Source: Fragilaria radians (taxonomy: Eukaryota > Bacillariophyta > Fragilariophyceae > Fragilariales > Fragilariaceae). Taken from it: a stretch of DNA of 64,000 nucleotides. A model generated the notes under the pieces. The model worked only from the letters and a program-made list of their open reading frames with translations. It was not told where the DNA came from and made no database searches. The DNA is taken from positions 181,322 through 245,321 of the forward strand of contig CAAAJI010000005.1 of the NCBI GenBank assembly GCA_900642245.1, read 5' to 3'. A program made the position numbers and the translations under genes. Below are positions 22,308 to 33,900 of the stretch, piece by piece; within the stretch, counting starts at the first letter, position 1; each line of letters opens with the position of its first letter.

Positions 22308-23267
22308 TTAAAGTGTTACAATGGTCCCTCCTTCACTCTCCATTGATCCCAGTACCTGATTTAAAAGGGCATGAGGAATTCTTCCGTCAGTAATAAATGC
22401 TTCTTCCACTCCCAGTTGCACTGCACTTGTTGCAAAAGTGACTTTAGGAATCATGCCACCAGTTATGGTTTCGTCTTCAATTAGCTCTTCAACATTCTTT
22501 ACTGTCAAATTTCTGAGAAGGCTCTTCTCCTTGTTAAGGACTCCAGCGATGTCGGTTAAGAAGAGTACGCGATATGCCTTCAACTCTCCTGCGATTCTTC
22601 CTGCTGCTGCATCGGCATTCACATTGTAGGCCACGTCTCTTTCGTCTCCAATACCAGTTCCTATAGGAGATACAACTGGAGTGATGCCAATATTTAGCAG
22701 TGACTCAAGCAGCTGTGTGTTCACAGTCTCGACTTTTCCAACGTAACCCAAGTCGAAACCATCTTTATTTGCTTGTTTGGTGCACTGGAGAAGTGAATCG
22801 TCACGTCCCGAGAGGCCAATCGCCCGCCCTCCAGCGGAACAGATCGAAGAAGCAATCCCTTTGTTAACGCTTCCACATAGGATCATCTCTGCAACTTCTA
22901 CGACTTCAGTAGAGCTCACCCGCATTCCACCTTCGAATTTAGACTCAACTCCCAGTTTATCAAGCATAGATGATATTTGTGGCCCCCCTCCGTGAACGAC
23001 GACAACCTTGATTCCTAGGTTTTGTAACGCTGCGACGTCTTCGCAAAAGCCTTGAGCTAACTCAGGTGAAGTCATTGCATTTCCACCATATTTGACTACA
23101 ATGATTTTCCCTCGAAGTGAAGCCGCCACACTTGACACGGAAAGAGCCGTCTGGGCAAAGGATTCATGTAATTCAGTGTAGTGACGCACTGCAAACCTAG
23201 ATGGTGATACAAATGCTTGGCAATCGATGGCAAGCGCGGCGAAGAAGAGGAGGAGGAATTGTTTCAT
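22308..23267 (-). CDS. argB: plastid N-acetylglutamate kinase
   Basis: A single exon of 319 residues. The enzyme phosphorylates N-acetylglutamate, the second step of arginine synthesis. Visible motifs: IIVVKYGGNAM (the phosphate-binding Lys), VVVVHGGGPQISSMLDKLG, the substrate region FEGGMRVSSTEVVEVAEMIL, VVSPIGTG, YNVNADAAAGRIAGEL, LFLTDIAGVL and the closing GGMIPKVTFATSAVQLGV. The N-terminus (MKQFLLLFFAALAIDCQA, then FVSPSRFAVR) is a signal peptide whose cleavage site is followed by Phe and a basic stretch. This is the bipartite import signal of red-alga-derived plastids with four membranes. The enzyme should therefore act in the plastid, where PII control of this kinase is known in other phototrophs; PII binding is not shown here. 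Confidence 0.93.
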   Translation of the reverse strand: MKQFLLLFFAALAIDCQAFVSPSRFAVRHYTELHESFAQTALSVSSVAASLRGKIIVVKYGGNAMTSPELAQGFCEDVAALQNLGIKVVVVHGGGPQISSMLDKLGVESKFEGGMRVSSTEVVEVAEMILCGSVNKGIASSICSAGGRAIGLSGRDDSLLQCTKQANKDGFDLGYVGKVETVNTQLLESLLNIGITPVVSPIGTGIGDERDVAYNVNADAAAGRIAGELKAYRVLFLTDIAGVLNKEKSLLRNLTVKNVEELIEDETITGGMIPKVTFATSAVQLGVEEAFITDGRIPHALLNQVLGSMESEGGTIVTL

Positions 23268-24116
23268 AGTAATGGTCTAAGTATATCTGTATTCAAATGT
23301 TTTGTGAACCAAGATCTTTTTTTTCCAAAAGATTCATGAATGTGCAAAATTTTTGGATTTCCGAAGAAATTACAAAATAAGTAGTAGGTTTGACGTTCTC
23401 GAAGAATACTTGCTATAGATGAAGAGAACACATTCGTTTCGCCTTTTTGCATTTATTTCCATCCGTTATCAAAGCGATTGAAAGTCATTACTATGGTGCA
23501 TTAGAGGAGGGAACGTTGAGAAAGCATCGACATAAAAACGTAGTTTCTATTCTTAATGGGAAAAACTTCCAAAGTAAAATAAGCAGGGGTACCTTTTCTA
23601 CTCTTTTCATTCAGGAATCTTATATTTTGTTTGTTGTGCACAAGAAAGTCGTGAAACACTGTAAGGGATTCCGTAGGGCTCCTTCATGAAATACTGTCGG
23701 GTGTTGATTAGATTGACAACTTTATATTTTTGAGGAATCAAATGTTTACAACCTCTGAGCAAGTGGTAACGAGTAAAATGCTACCTATTTTCAAATGTTA
23801 TCTGTTAATAATTGACTAAGTTGCATCAAGTAACCGCCCTAAAGCGTTTGCAATCAATAATCCGAGAATAGAAAAGGAGACAGCATATCAAAACCGATAA
23901 AGCAGACAAACAATGCAACACCTACAAAGAAAAAAACATTCCAAAAAATAACTCGACTCGTTCGACTGAATTCAGTCCTATCAACATTTTATTGATGGAA
24001 GGGAAGAACTCTTACGTCATGACAGTGTTGTTTGATAAGTTTACAACTTTTTTCGTTTGGATTCAGATTTCCTTGTTATTATTGTTATCGACACCACAAG
24101 GAAATCCAGATATCAT
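23268..24116. other. divergent spacer between acetylglutamate kinase and prolyl-tRNA synthetase
   Basis: About 850 bp that must contain both promoters. The open frames here lack an ATG or recognisable content. No clear motif seen. Confidence 0.5.
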
Positions 24117-26123
24117 ATGAATAAACCGTATAACCATAGACTTTCTTCCTCTCTTATGCTTTGGATAGGAATGTTTTTTCTAAGTCTTCGTCGACATGGC
24201 CTTGCATTTTCTTACCTTCCAACAAGTCGGTTTATGACGCGAAACCCGATTAGTTTCAAGGCTTTTTCTCTTCGTAGTGTGCCGTTGGATCTCTCTGAAG
24301 ATCAGAAAGCTGATCTGCAACTGAAAATCAAGGAAAAGGGTGATGCAATTCGAGCTTTGAAGGAAGCTGGTGGAGTAAAATCGGATATTGCAGGATTGGT
24401 GGATGAATTGAAAGCGCTCAAGGCCCAATTGGATCCAGGTGTTTCATCCAGCGCACCGCCAGCAAAAGCAAAGCATGCTTCCGGAAAATCTCAGGATGGT
24501 GGAATAGAAGAAGAGGAATCTGATTTTATCACAGCTAGAAATGTAGATTACTCTCGCTGGTATCAAGATATCATACGGGTTACGGGCTTGGCTGAGCCTA
24601 GTCCAGTGCGCGGCTGTATGGTGATCAAACCTTGGGGAATGTCCCTTTGGGATGCGATTCGAACTGACTTGGACCGTAGGATTCAAGAACATGGAGCAGA
24701 AAATGCGTATTTTCCCCTTTTAATTCCAAAATCTTTCTTATCGAAGGAGGCCGAACACGTGGATGGATTTGCGAAGGAATGTGCTGTTGTTACTCATCAT
24801 CGATTGACTGCAGCCCCCGACGGGAGTGGCTTGATTGCCGATCCCGAAGCTGAGCTAGAGGACCCATTAATTATTCGTCCTACGTCTGAGACCATGATTT
24901 GGTTTATGTTTAGGAAATGGATTAATAGTTACAGGTCAGTGCAACTTTTTGGTTTATTTCCCAAAATGAATGAGCTTTGCATCCTCATGCTACAATATAC
25001 TTATTCTATCATCAGAGATTTGCCAATAAAGGTCAACCAGTGGGCGAATGTGATGCGTTGGGAACTGCGAACGCGACCGTTTCTACGAACTTCTGAATTT
25101 TTGTGGCAGGAGGGACATACGGCTCATGCGACTGCGGAGGGTGCTATTGATGATGCTCAAAGCATGATGGAAAGCTATGCCCGCCTATGCGAAGACGTAC
25201 TTGCCATGCCTGTTGTAAGAGGAGTGAAGTCTCCTTCAGAAAGATTCGCAGGTGCCGAAGAAACGTACACTATTGAAGCTGTCATGCAGAATGGATGGGC
25301 CCTTCAAAGTGGTACATCTCATTTTCTGGGTCAATCATTCGGGAAAGCATTTGATGTCACATTTCAGGATAAAGATGGCAAGCAACAAGACGTTTGGGGA
25401 ACTTCTTGGGGTGTTTCTACGCGCTTGATTGGTGCCTTGATCATGACTCATTCGGACGACGCTGGATTGGTGTTGCCACCACGAGTTGCACCGATCCAAG
25501 TTGTTATAGTTCCAATATCTCCCAAGAAAAATGACTCAGAAGGATTACAGCAGATGAATGAAGCTTTGGATATTCTTGTTTCGTCGTTAAAGAGAAAAGG
25601 ATTAAAGACTAAAGTTGATGATAGAGATTATGTTCGTAATGGGGCCAAGTATTTTGAATGGGAAAGAAAAGGAGTCCCTCTTCGCATTGAATTGGGTCCG
25701 AGAGATCTCAAGAATGGTGTTTGTATCTTCAAATATCGTGTAGGGGATGGATCAAACGAAAAGCAGACAATCCAGTTGTCTGAGGCAGCAGAACATGCAG
25801 TTGTTGGCCTTGAGAAGATGCAATCGGACTTGCTCGCGGCTGCCAGTGAGCGTCTCAGTGACAGTATTACAAGAAACGTCACATACGAAGAAATGAAGGC
25901 TAAACTGCAGGGAGATGAAGCATCGGTGTACCCGGGAGCAGGATTATTCCTTGTCCCATGGAAGTGTAATGCCGCTAACGAAGAAAAAATTAAAGAGGAA
26001 TGCAAAGCAACAATTCGTTGTTACCCTCTGGCAGAAAATGAGGCTCGCGAAGCTGAAGGTGAAAAATGTTTCTACTCAGGTGAAGATGCTACACATATGG
26101 CTCTGATCGGACGAGCATTTTAA
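24117..26123 (+). CDS. prolyl-tRNA synthetase, eukaryotic/archaeal type, with WHEP domain and plastid-type presequence
   Basis: Exons 24117-24934 and 25016-26123, 641 residues. The 81-nt intron is shown by protein continuity (WINSYR joins DLPIKVNQWANVMRWE). Its length is a multiple of three and it has no stop, so a retained intron would only add 27 residues. After the presequence comes a WHEP helix-turn-helix (KIKEKGDAIRALKEAGG), then the class II core: motif 2 around VMRWELRTRPFLRTSEFLWQ with EGHTAHAT, motif 3 near GTSWGVSTRLIGALIMTHSD, an anticodon-binding domain, and the C-terminal zinc-binding-like domain ending in HMALIGRAF. The N-terminus holds a hydrophobic stretch (MLWIGMFFLSLRRHGLAFS) followed by YLPTSRF, a plastid bipartite signal. 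Initiation at ATG 24117 or 24156 is possible, and starts after the presequence could give a cytosolic form. It is tail to tail with the cyclophilin, 60 bp apart. Confidence 0.9.
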   Translation: MNKPYNHRLSSSLMLWIGMFFLSLRRHGLAFSYLPTSRFMTRNPISFKAFSLRSVPLDLSEDQKADLQLKIKEKGDAIRALKEAGGVKSDIAGLVDELKALKAQLDPGVSSSAPPAKAKHASGKSQDGGIEEEESDFITARNVDYSRWYQDIIRVTGLAEPSPVRGCMVIKPWGMSLWDAIRTDLDRRIQEHGAENAYFPLLIPKSFLSKEAEHVDGFAKECAVVTHHRLTAAPDGSGLIADPEAELEDPLIIRPTSETMIWFMFRKWINSYRSVQLFGLFPKMNELCILMLQYTYSIIRDLPIKVNQWANVMRWELRTRPFLRTSEFLWQEGHTAHATAEGAIDDAQSMMESYARLCEDVLAMPVVRGVKSPSERFAGAEETYTIEAVMQNGWALQSGTSHFLGQSFGKAFDVTFQDKDGKQQDVWGTSWGVSTRLIGALIMTHSDDAGLVLPPRVAPIQVVIVPISPKKNDSEGLQQMNEALDILVSSLKRKGLKTKVDDRDYVRNGAKYFEWERKGVPLRIELGPRDLKNGVCIFKYRVGDGSNEKQTIQLSEAAEHAVVGLEKMQSDLLAAASERLSDSITRNVTYEEMKAKLQGDEASVYPGAGLFLVPWKCNAANEEKIKEECKATIRCYPLAENEAREAEGEKCFYSGEDATHMALIGRAF

Positions 26124-26183
26124 CAACATATTATAGGTCACGTAGAATGAGAAATATGGTGTTCGTTTTTATCTATTAGAACT

Positions 26184-26830
26184 CTAGAGTTGTCCGCAAT
26201 CCGCAATCATAACTGGAGCTTGAGTCTCTCCAGACCTCGATCCGACGCTTTCAATGGTCTTCACGACATCCATTCCTTTTACAACGGAGCCAAAGACAAC
26301 GTGCTTACCGTCGAGCCAAGAAGTGTCTGCAGTGCACAAGAAAAACTGACTTCCATTCGTTCCTGGACCGGCATTTGCCATGCTGAGAATTCCTGCTCCA
26401 GTATGCTTAAGGACAAAGTTTTCGTCTGCAAACTTTCCACCATAAATAGATTTTCCACCGGTTCCATTCCTGTTGGTGAAATCTCCACCCTGGGTAACGA
26501 TAGTTGTCAAGCAAAAGTATGAGATGGATGATCGACTTCATTTTTAAATTAGTCCACGGTTATGAAGACGTACCTGGCACATAAATCCTGGAATTACACG
26601 ATGGAATGGGCTTCCTTTGTACCCAAATCCTTTTTCTCCAGTGCACAATGCACGGAAGTTTTCAGCTGTCTTGGGAACAACGTCAGCTCGAAGTTCCATT
26701 TCGATGCGGCCAACTGGCCTGTTACCAATCGTGATATCAAAATAGCAGATAGGAAGAGACCTTACAAATAAAACGAAGTTTAGAACAGATGTCTCGAAAC
26801 AAGTTGATGAACACTTTCATTGACTTACAT
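26184..26830 (-). CDS. cyclophilin A-type peptidyl-prolyl cis-trans isomerase with split start codon
   Basis: Three exons: 26829-26830 (only AT of the start codon), 26574-26760, and 26184-26489; introns of 68 and 84 nt. The product is 164 residues, the usual length of cyclophilin A. The first intron (GTAAGT ... TTTGTAAG) interrupts the initiator ATG after its second base, and the protein then reads MSLPICYFDITIGNRPVGRI. The active site is complete: FHRVIPGFMCQGGDF, NGSQFFL, and TSWLDGKHVVFG with the Trp that binds cyclosporin. There is no signal peptide and no retention signal, so it should be cytosolic or nuclear. Upstream of AT, the transcript has an in-frame TGA 33 bp away and no other ATG for over 100 bp, which supports this start. 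An alternative is that a different upstream exon supplies the start. Confidence 0.88.
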
Positions 26831-29800
26831 TGAAAAAGGGTAATCTGAAAAAATCTGAGCCTTTCAATCCCAAATCAATGGAAACTAATGACTTCCTAGA
26901 TTCGGATCCACTTAGTACAAAAATGGAATGTCTGTATAAAATTGCCGTAGAGTTTACTGCATAAACGATAGGGAAGAGCAAAGGTCTTTACCCCTACTCT
27001 TACGAACTCTAACAATTATACAGTGTCAGTCAGAGCATATTGCTGATTCTACTAGCCTTACACTCAGAAAGTATGGAAAAGACATCCATCCAAAGAAAGT
27101 CCATTAAATCTTTGGCCACTGTCCTAGTTCTTTTAAGTTGTTATTCCCTCACAAATTGTCGGACCGTACTGGTCACTCCACATAGTTCCTGTGGCACTTT
27201 GCTGCTGATTTTACTTCTTGGTAACTGTTGGTTGTTCTTTTGTGAAGTACGTGATCAATTTTGTAATCTTGTCATCACTAACATTCTTCTAGTTACTGGG
27301 AGCACTGTTTGCATCCTCAATGGCTTCGGAACAACATCCTTTCAGGCATTTTTTAGAAGGGATAGATACATCCTGAGTCAATATGTCGTCCGCCATGTAC
27401 TTCATAATGCTGAAACACAGCTTTCTTTGCAGCGCTCAACACGTTCAATGATTGGATAAAATTGTAGCGTCAAAGGTAGTTGCTTTTCTTTTCAACTTTT
27501 CATTTTCCCGCTCGTTGCTGTCCGCCACATGAACCTATTCACCTGATCATTAGATTAAGAGTGAGTAAAAATCTGTGGAAAAAGAAAAGTGAATGCTTTC
27601 CTAACCTCAGCTACAATTGTGCCATAGTGAGTAGTAATAGTGTAGGCAAGGTCACAGAGTGAAAACATTTGAGAAAGGAAAACCAAACGAAATTTTCAAT
27701 TTCTATTCATTTTGTTTTGAAGATATGGATTAAATAAACAGTACATCGTAATGTAGCACCTACACAAGGCAACCGTCAAATAAATTAGGGAAGCAGTTTT
27801 AGTCCAAAAGGCAAACACACATTATTCTAGGGTATATGTTGATTGTATGAAAAAGAGCTAGATAATCTTCCTTCCTTTTATAACACTTGATTTACAGCTT
27901 CTAACACAAAACGATGACTGGTAAAAGGTAAAGAAGTACAGTTCAAGTATAGATTTCGATAGTAGACTGACCATCCATTCTTGTTCATGTGGTTTATTGC
28001 TGTCCCGATGTTGATGAGCTATTTTGAGGTGAAAATTTCCTGTATAATGCCATTCTTAGCACAACTATCGGTCACAGCCTTAAGCCAGCATTCCTCATAA
28101 TTGGCATTGGGGCTAGCAAATAACTCATATGATATTGCTCTATTAAAGCTTCTGGATCTTAGAATATAAGCTGTAACAAAAATAACAATTCATCTTCATA
28201 ACTCGTGGTTAAGGAATTCCTCAAACAGAGAGAATTGACAGCAATCAGCTATGATGAGGTTGTTTTTGTAATAATAGCCCCAACACATGTTGAAAGATTT
28301 CATCATTTTAGAGTCACTACTGGAGTTATGCTTCTTTTGCATTCTTGTGATGTGGCTTTTGCGAATTTTTCAGATACTTAAACAAGATCTAGATTGCTAC
28401 ACACGATTTAAGAGAAGTTATAAGGCCTTTTGACAATCAACGCCTCATGTAGTGTTACTATACTTTGCTGTTCTGCAACTGCTGCTTTTCGACCTCGTCT
28501 TCAAGCGATGCTCAAATTAAGGAGAGCTTCACCGGCAGCAAAGATGTCAAAAAATGGTCTTTTCGGCAGTACCCTTAAGTGGCATCAGGTTCTCACAATC
28601 TCGGAAGGGCATCAATCCTCTGGTTCAACAAATAGTGCGAAAGCAGTGCTCTCAGCCCATAATTATCTGACTTTGATTTCAGATCCTTGGTCTGATTCAT
28701 CCAATATCAATCGGAAACCTTTTGGGCTTTACCCAAGCCATTCAAACAACTTTAATTCTATGTTGACGTTGATATCTAAATTAGTGCTACCTTCAAGAGT
28801 TTGCTTTATATTGAAATAGCATTTATTTGATCCTCACAATGTGGTTTAATCACGATTTTCGTTGATCTTAAACAATAAGGATAGGGAAAGTGCTTAGCCC
28901 ATTCTTTTCATCAAGGAAATTTGATTTTCTTTCTGTAAGGTATTCTATTGATATGCTTTCATTTGAATCGGAATTTGAATAGCAACTTAAACGACAGCAA
29001 TTGGGATGAAGATTTCTTCTTTCCTCTTTATTGACCATCTGCTTCTGATTCATCTGCTGCAATCTCTTCATTACGTCACACTTGGACGTCTCCTTCTTAG
29101 TCTTCAGCCTTCCTGTAATTTCCTGCTGCACCACCACGTAATTCCTAACGCGCTGATTTCGCGACTGAAGACGTATCCTAAACATGGATGTCTTTTTTTC
29201 TGAGATTTGTTCATATTTTCTTCTAATTCCGAAAGCGTCAATAATAATCAAGACTTCCGTAATATCTTCTATGGATTCTTCATGTACTTCATGGCAATCA
29301 TAAGTTTGGGACCATATCAATCATTTAAGCTCTGGAGTAATGCCTCATCATGTAGAAGTGGCTGCCATTACACTCAGGAAAATGTTCCATAAGTGTGGAA
29401 ATATGGTTCATGTGAACTTTGTACTGATGCAGTTTTTGAGCGGTAGTCAGTTATTCATAAAATGTTTTTCTGTGTAGGATAAGTAGCAAAACTTCTATTA
29501 TGTTTTAGGACAATGCCTATATTTCTGTTTCATTGACTCCCGCATTGATTCCTTCATTCTTTGTTCTTTCCTTCTTTTTTATAAGGTCTCAAGCTTAAGC
29601 ACAGGTAGTCTTAGGATGATTGTGTTCATCACACCAACTTTGTATCCAGCTGCTTAAAGAATTCTTTGAGGACCATATGGATTTGAGGAATATCTGGAAC
29701 TCTCGGATCTCGTTTGTGTGCAATGCTCAAAAAGCATACGCTTAGCTTTGCACTATTGCTGATGTCAAAGGGGAGATCCATTTGTTTTGCTTCAATTCTT

Positions 29801-30211
29801 CCTTAATTCTAGAAAGATGCTGTGCAAATCCATTTTCGGATTAGTTTTCTACTTTGCTACTGCTCAGGAACAATGACAATGACAATAATCATTTCAAACA
29901 TCATCGGAAAAACGTTAAACTTATCTCTTACTTCGAAAACTTGTTATGTTCAAGCTTTAGCAAGTAGCATTTACTTGTTTTGAAGAATTCGTGCACATAT
30001 TATTTACGTTGTGATGGTTGAAACTGAAGCTAGTGAAAAAACTGTGCAACAGGAGGAGACGTCATGTTTAAGGTTTCGCGCTACCCATAAGTAGTTCCTA
30101 AATCAAGCGATAAACGATAGAATGGGCAGAATCACAAACGGTTGAATTTTTGGTGAATTGATTTAATCTTCCAAGACCGACTGACTATAAACGTGCATTC
30201 CACTGCAGAAA
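26831..30211. other. intergenic, with possible gene relics
   Basis: The first part must contain the cyclophilin promoter and 5' UTR. On the minus strand between about 27120 and 27460, short coding-like segments occur in more than one frame (for example NVSDDKITKLITYFTKEQ and KISSKVPQELCG), suggesting a decayed gene. Open frames at 28430-28819 (plus) and 28868-29320 (minus) gave no recognisable protein. The rest appears empty. Confidence 0.5.
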
Positions 30212-30793
30212 ATGAGAAGAAATGGAGATGAACATCTTTTTTCAACACCGAAATTGGAGATAGAGTGGAGAGAATTGTCAGTCCTCTTGAAAACTCCTGA
30301 AACGACGAGAAAATCACAAGCTAAATCTATCTCTAATTATACTGTTGTAACTTCTTTGCATAATCGTGGTCTAGAAGATAGAAATATAAACAACTTTCAT
30401 GATGAAAAGGACAAGTCATTTCTCTCTTACAAGATTCGCCAAAGGTCTATATCTCAATCACCACCCTACGATAGAAAACAATCCGGGAGACTTGCAAGAT
30501 TGGAACAAGGACGCCAGGCAAGGAAACTTCTCGACGCGATCGATCCAGATATTTTCTTAAATACAGAAGCTAAGGAAAATAGTAACATTCAGAAATCTCC
30601 TAAGAAAAAGAAAGACCCGAATCTTTGCCACTATAACAAGATAGCATGTCCAAACACTTCACTGATATTCACAACTCCACCGCGCCCCACAACAAACATC
30701 AGAGAACGTAAAACTAGTGCGAAGAAAGTTCTATTTTCTCCAACTCCTCCAAGACATCCAAATTCAACGGGGAAAAAAGCAGGTTTGATTTGA
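30212..30793 (+). CDS. small basic, Ser/Pro-rich protein of unknown function
   Basis: A single ATG-started frame of 193 residues that I do not recognise. It is basic and probably disordered. It contains Lys clusters (SPKKKKDPN) and several Ser/Thr-Pro sites in basic context (SQSPPYDRK, FTTPPRP, FSPTPPRHP), the kind of sites cyclin-dependent kinases use. The Arg-rich middle (SGRLARLEQGRQARKLLDAI) may be helical. These traits would suit a nuclear or cell-cycle-regulated protein, but that is only a guess from composition. It converges on the NB-ARC gene, 129 bp apart. Coding status rests on length and composition alone. Confidence 0.5.
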   Translation: MRRNGDEHLFSTPKLEIEWRELSVLLKTPETTRKSQAKSISNYTVVTSLHNRGLEDRNINNFHDEKDKSFLSYKIRQRSISQSPPYDRKQSGRLARLEQGRQARKLLDAIDPDIFLNTEAKENSNIQKSPKKKKDPNLCHYNKIACPNTSLIFTTPPRPTTNIRERKTSAKKVLFSPTPPRHPNSTGKKAGLI

Positions 30794-30922
30794 ATCGAAA
30801 CAGTCAAATAAAATGGCTGTTCTGAAACAATAGACGGTATTAGAATTGATCATCCAACCCGGCACTTTTGCATACTTAGATTTAAGTTCTGGTTGCCTAG
30901 ACCTTGCGATCATGACATACGT

Positions 30923-33900
30923 TTATATGTGACTTGTTAGATTAGAAGATGAAGGATATTTGTACATCTTTTCGTCGCGAAGAGTATCTTTAAAAGCATT
31001 AGATAGCTTTCCCAGCAGCCCATTCGATTTAGCTTTTGTCCTTGTTTGTTGATGATATGCGCCTTGACTTGAGTCTTGCATTCTATATCCAACTCCTTCT
31101 TGTGACTTACTTTGCTGTTGATGAGGTCGGTTTTCTCCATGAAGTAGACTATTCATGACCTTTGCGATTTGCGGATTTTCTTGCGCGAGTCCCAGTTCTT
31201 GAAACACATCGTACGCTTCAGACCAGCATTCTTTAGCTTTATTGTCTTCTCCCTGAATTTTATGGATGTTTCCTATCATGAACAAAACATTAACATAGTC
31301 TCCATCATGGTCGGATCGGTTTTGTTGGCGAATATTGATAAAGTCTTGTAGATAGAAACGAGCCGCATCTAATTCACCAGATCGGAATTCTAGAGTTCCC
31401 ATGTATTGAAGAACCGCAGCGACCCTTTCGTCATTTTCTCCGTGCACAAGTGAGCGAATCTTGTGAGCTTCTTTATAAGCTCTCATCGCATCATTAATGT
31501 TTTCCATGTCGCTTCTTACATTCCCAATCGCAATCAGTGCATCAGCAACCTTTTCGTGATCATCGCCAAGTTCACTTCTACGGATTCGCAAACATTCCTC
31601 ATAGCATTCAACTGCTAAGTCGTGCTCCTGTTTTTCTCTGTGTACGTTTCCTATGTTTTTCAACGTTTCTGATACCTTTACGTGATCTCGGTGTGTCTTT
31701 CTGATTCTTAGGGCATCCCACAGGAGTGTTAAGGCATTATCAAGCTCCCCACGCTTGGCTTGAAGGAAGCCCATCATGTTTAGGGTATCCCCAACCTCCT
31801 TGGCGTCATTTCCTAGTTTATCTTTTCGAATCGTCAAGGCTTCCTTAAAACAATCTAGGGCTTTCTCGGGCTCCTCTAGGTTATGAAGAGTAAAGCCCAT
31901 ACTATACAATGTCGCTGCTACATCCTCATGGTCGCCGAGGATCTTTCGACGAATGCTCAGAGCATTTTCATAGTTGGACATAGCCTCATCATATTCCCCT
32001 AGGTCATCCATCAGATCACCAATCTCATGTAACACAGTGGCAACAGCTTCGTGCTCGTTTCCGTGAAGAAACCGCCTAATACGAAGAGCTTCTTCAAATG
32101 AAATCTCTGCCTTTTTGCTTTTCCCGATAGCTTTCGCAAGGGTACCGATTTTCTCATGCGTAAGGGCTACCTTTTCACTGTTAGGGAGCCTAAGTTGGCG
32201 AATTTTCAGAGCTTCCTCCAGACACTTCAATGCCTTGTCCAGTCGGTTTCTAGTCTGATGAAGAAAAGCCATATTGAACAAAGTACTAGCAACATCCAAA
32301 TGAACAAATCCTAGAACTTTTCTACGCGCTTGTAGACTCTCCTCGAACAGCTTCATCGCTTTCTTGTGTTCACCATTCATCAAATGAACGCAGCCAATCA
32401 AATGAAATAAAGCGGCGATTTTTTCTTTCTTATGTGGTGCCTTTGTTGCAAGAATTTCGAGGGATCTTTCATAACACTTTAAGCCTTCTTCTTGACGTCC
32501 TGTGAGGTTATTCAAAACTCCTTCGATGGAGGCAATGTCAGCATCCCTTTCGTCCCCTCCGTCTGGGTCTAGTTCCTTTAATCTAATTGCTTCTTCGAAA
32601 TGAGCGATAGCCTCGTCTGTGTCTCCTTGATCAGAAAGGCAATTTCCTATATGCTGATACGTTATGCTTAGCTCTGGATGATCATCACCAAGTTCTACCT
32701 TTTTAGATCGCAGAGCATCTTGGTAACAACGCAGGGCCTGTGGGACTTCTCCTTTACTGTAATGAATGTTTCCCATATTGTCGAGAATATCACCAATATC
32801 AACTCGATGATGGCTAGGCTCTATATGCATCACATCCATGGCCCAATTGTAGCTCTCCATTGCCTCGGTGTAGTCGCTCATCCCTAAAAATACATCACCA
32901 ATTTTTTGTATGGTCTGTGCGTATAAAATATGCTCCTCGCCATGGATTGCGACCCGGATTCGTAGGCATTGCTTTAAAGATGCCAGTGCTTGTTCGTATT
33001 CGTTCATTTCGGCGTACACAATGCCTACATTATACAATATCGCGGCGACGAATTCTACCATTCCCAAAGAAGAAAGCAAAAGCTCTTGACTGCTCTCCCA
33101 GTGCGCAATCGCTGCTGACCAGCACCGTCTCTCAGCTAGTGAAAATCCAACCGCATAATGGGCTCGCCCGGATTCGATTGAAAATAATCTTTGTTCTTCA
33201 ATTCCATTCTCACTTCTTTCGTTGCCAAGTGCTGCTCCGAAAGCTTCATAGGCTCGGATCATGGATGTTCTGGCATTTAGTTGAATTCTCCCTTTTGAAG
33301 TATCGTTAAGTAGCTGGGTTAAATCATATAGCTTTTCACAGTCGGCTACGTGCCTTCTTGTCGCACTCTCCCGACCTAAGGCATGCATTCTTCCTCGTGC
33401 AAAACTTTCATCAGAAAGTAAACGAGAAGCCTCTTCAAACATGTCTGCGCGAAGCATGTGTGTCACAATCATTTCCAAAGCATAGTCTCGAGAAGCATCT
33501 TGAGTAGTTGATTCCCAGTCCGTACTCATTCTCATATATGCCCCCACAAACGCACGATTCCAACGTCTCTCGCAATCAATTGTGAACGCTTTTAAAGTTG
33601 GATCGTGATCACATAAATAGTGACCATATTCTCGTTGAATTCCATGCATTATTTGCAAAAATCTTTCTTCGCCATGATCTTGGCGAGCGCTACTCCTTGA
33701 TTCGCTATCATCAATTTCAAAAGTTGTGACTAATTTTAAAACGCCCAAAGCTGAGAGAGCCTCAGGGATCAGCACAATTGCTTCTTTGCGCTGGACATGA
33801 AATAAATTGCCCTCTTCGAACAACGTTGACTCTTCCATCTCAAGCACTTCTTCAAAAAGGAGTTCTGCTGTTACCCAAGGAATCATAGGCGGAGCTCCAG

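Noticed and set aside
28430..28819. Plus-strand open frame of 129 codons
   Set aside because: No recognised content and no ATG-based context; treated as chance.
28868..29320. Minus-strand open frame of 150 codons, rich in Lys, Glu and Asn
   Set aside because: No recognised domain and no splice or homology support; AT-rich spacers produce such frames.
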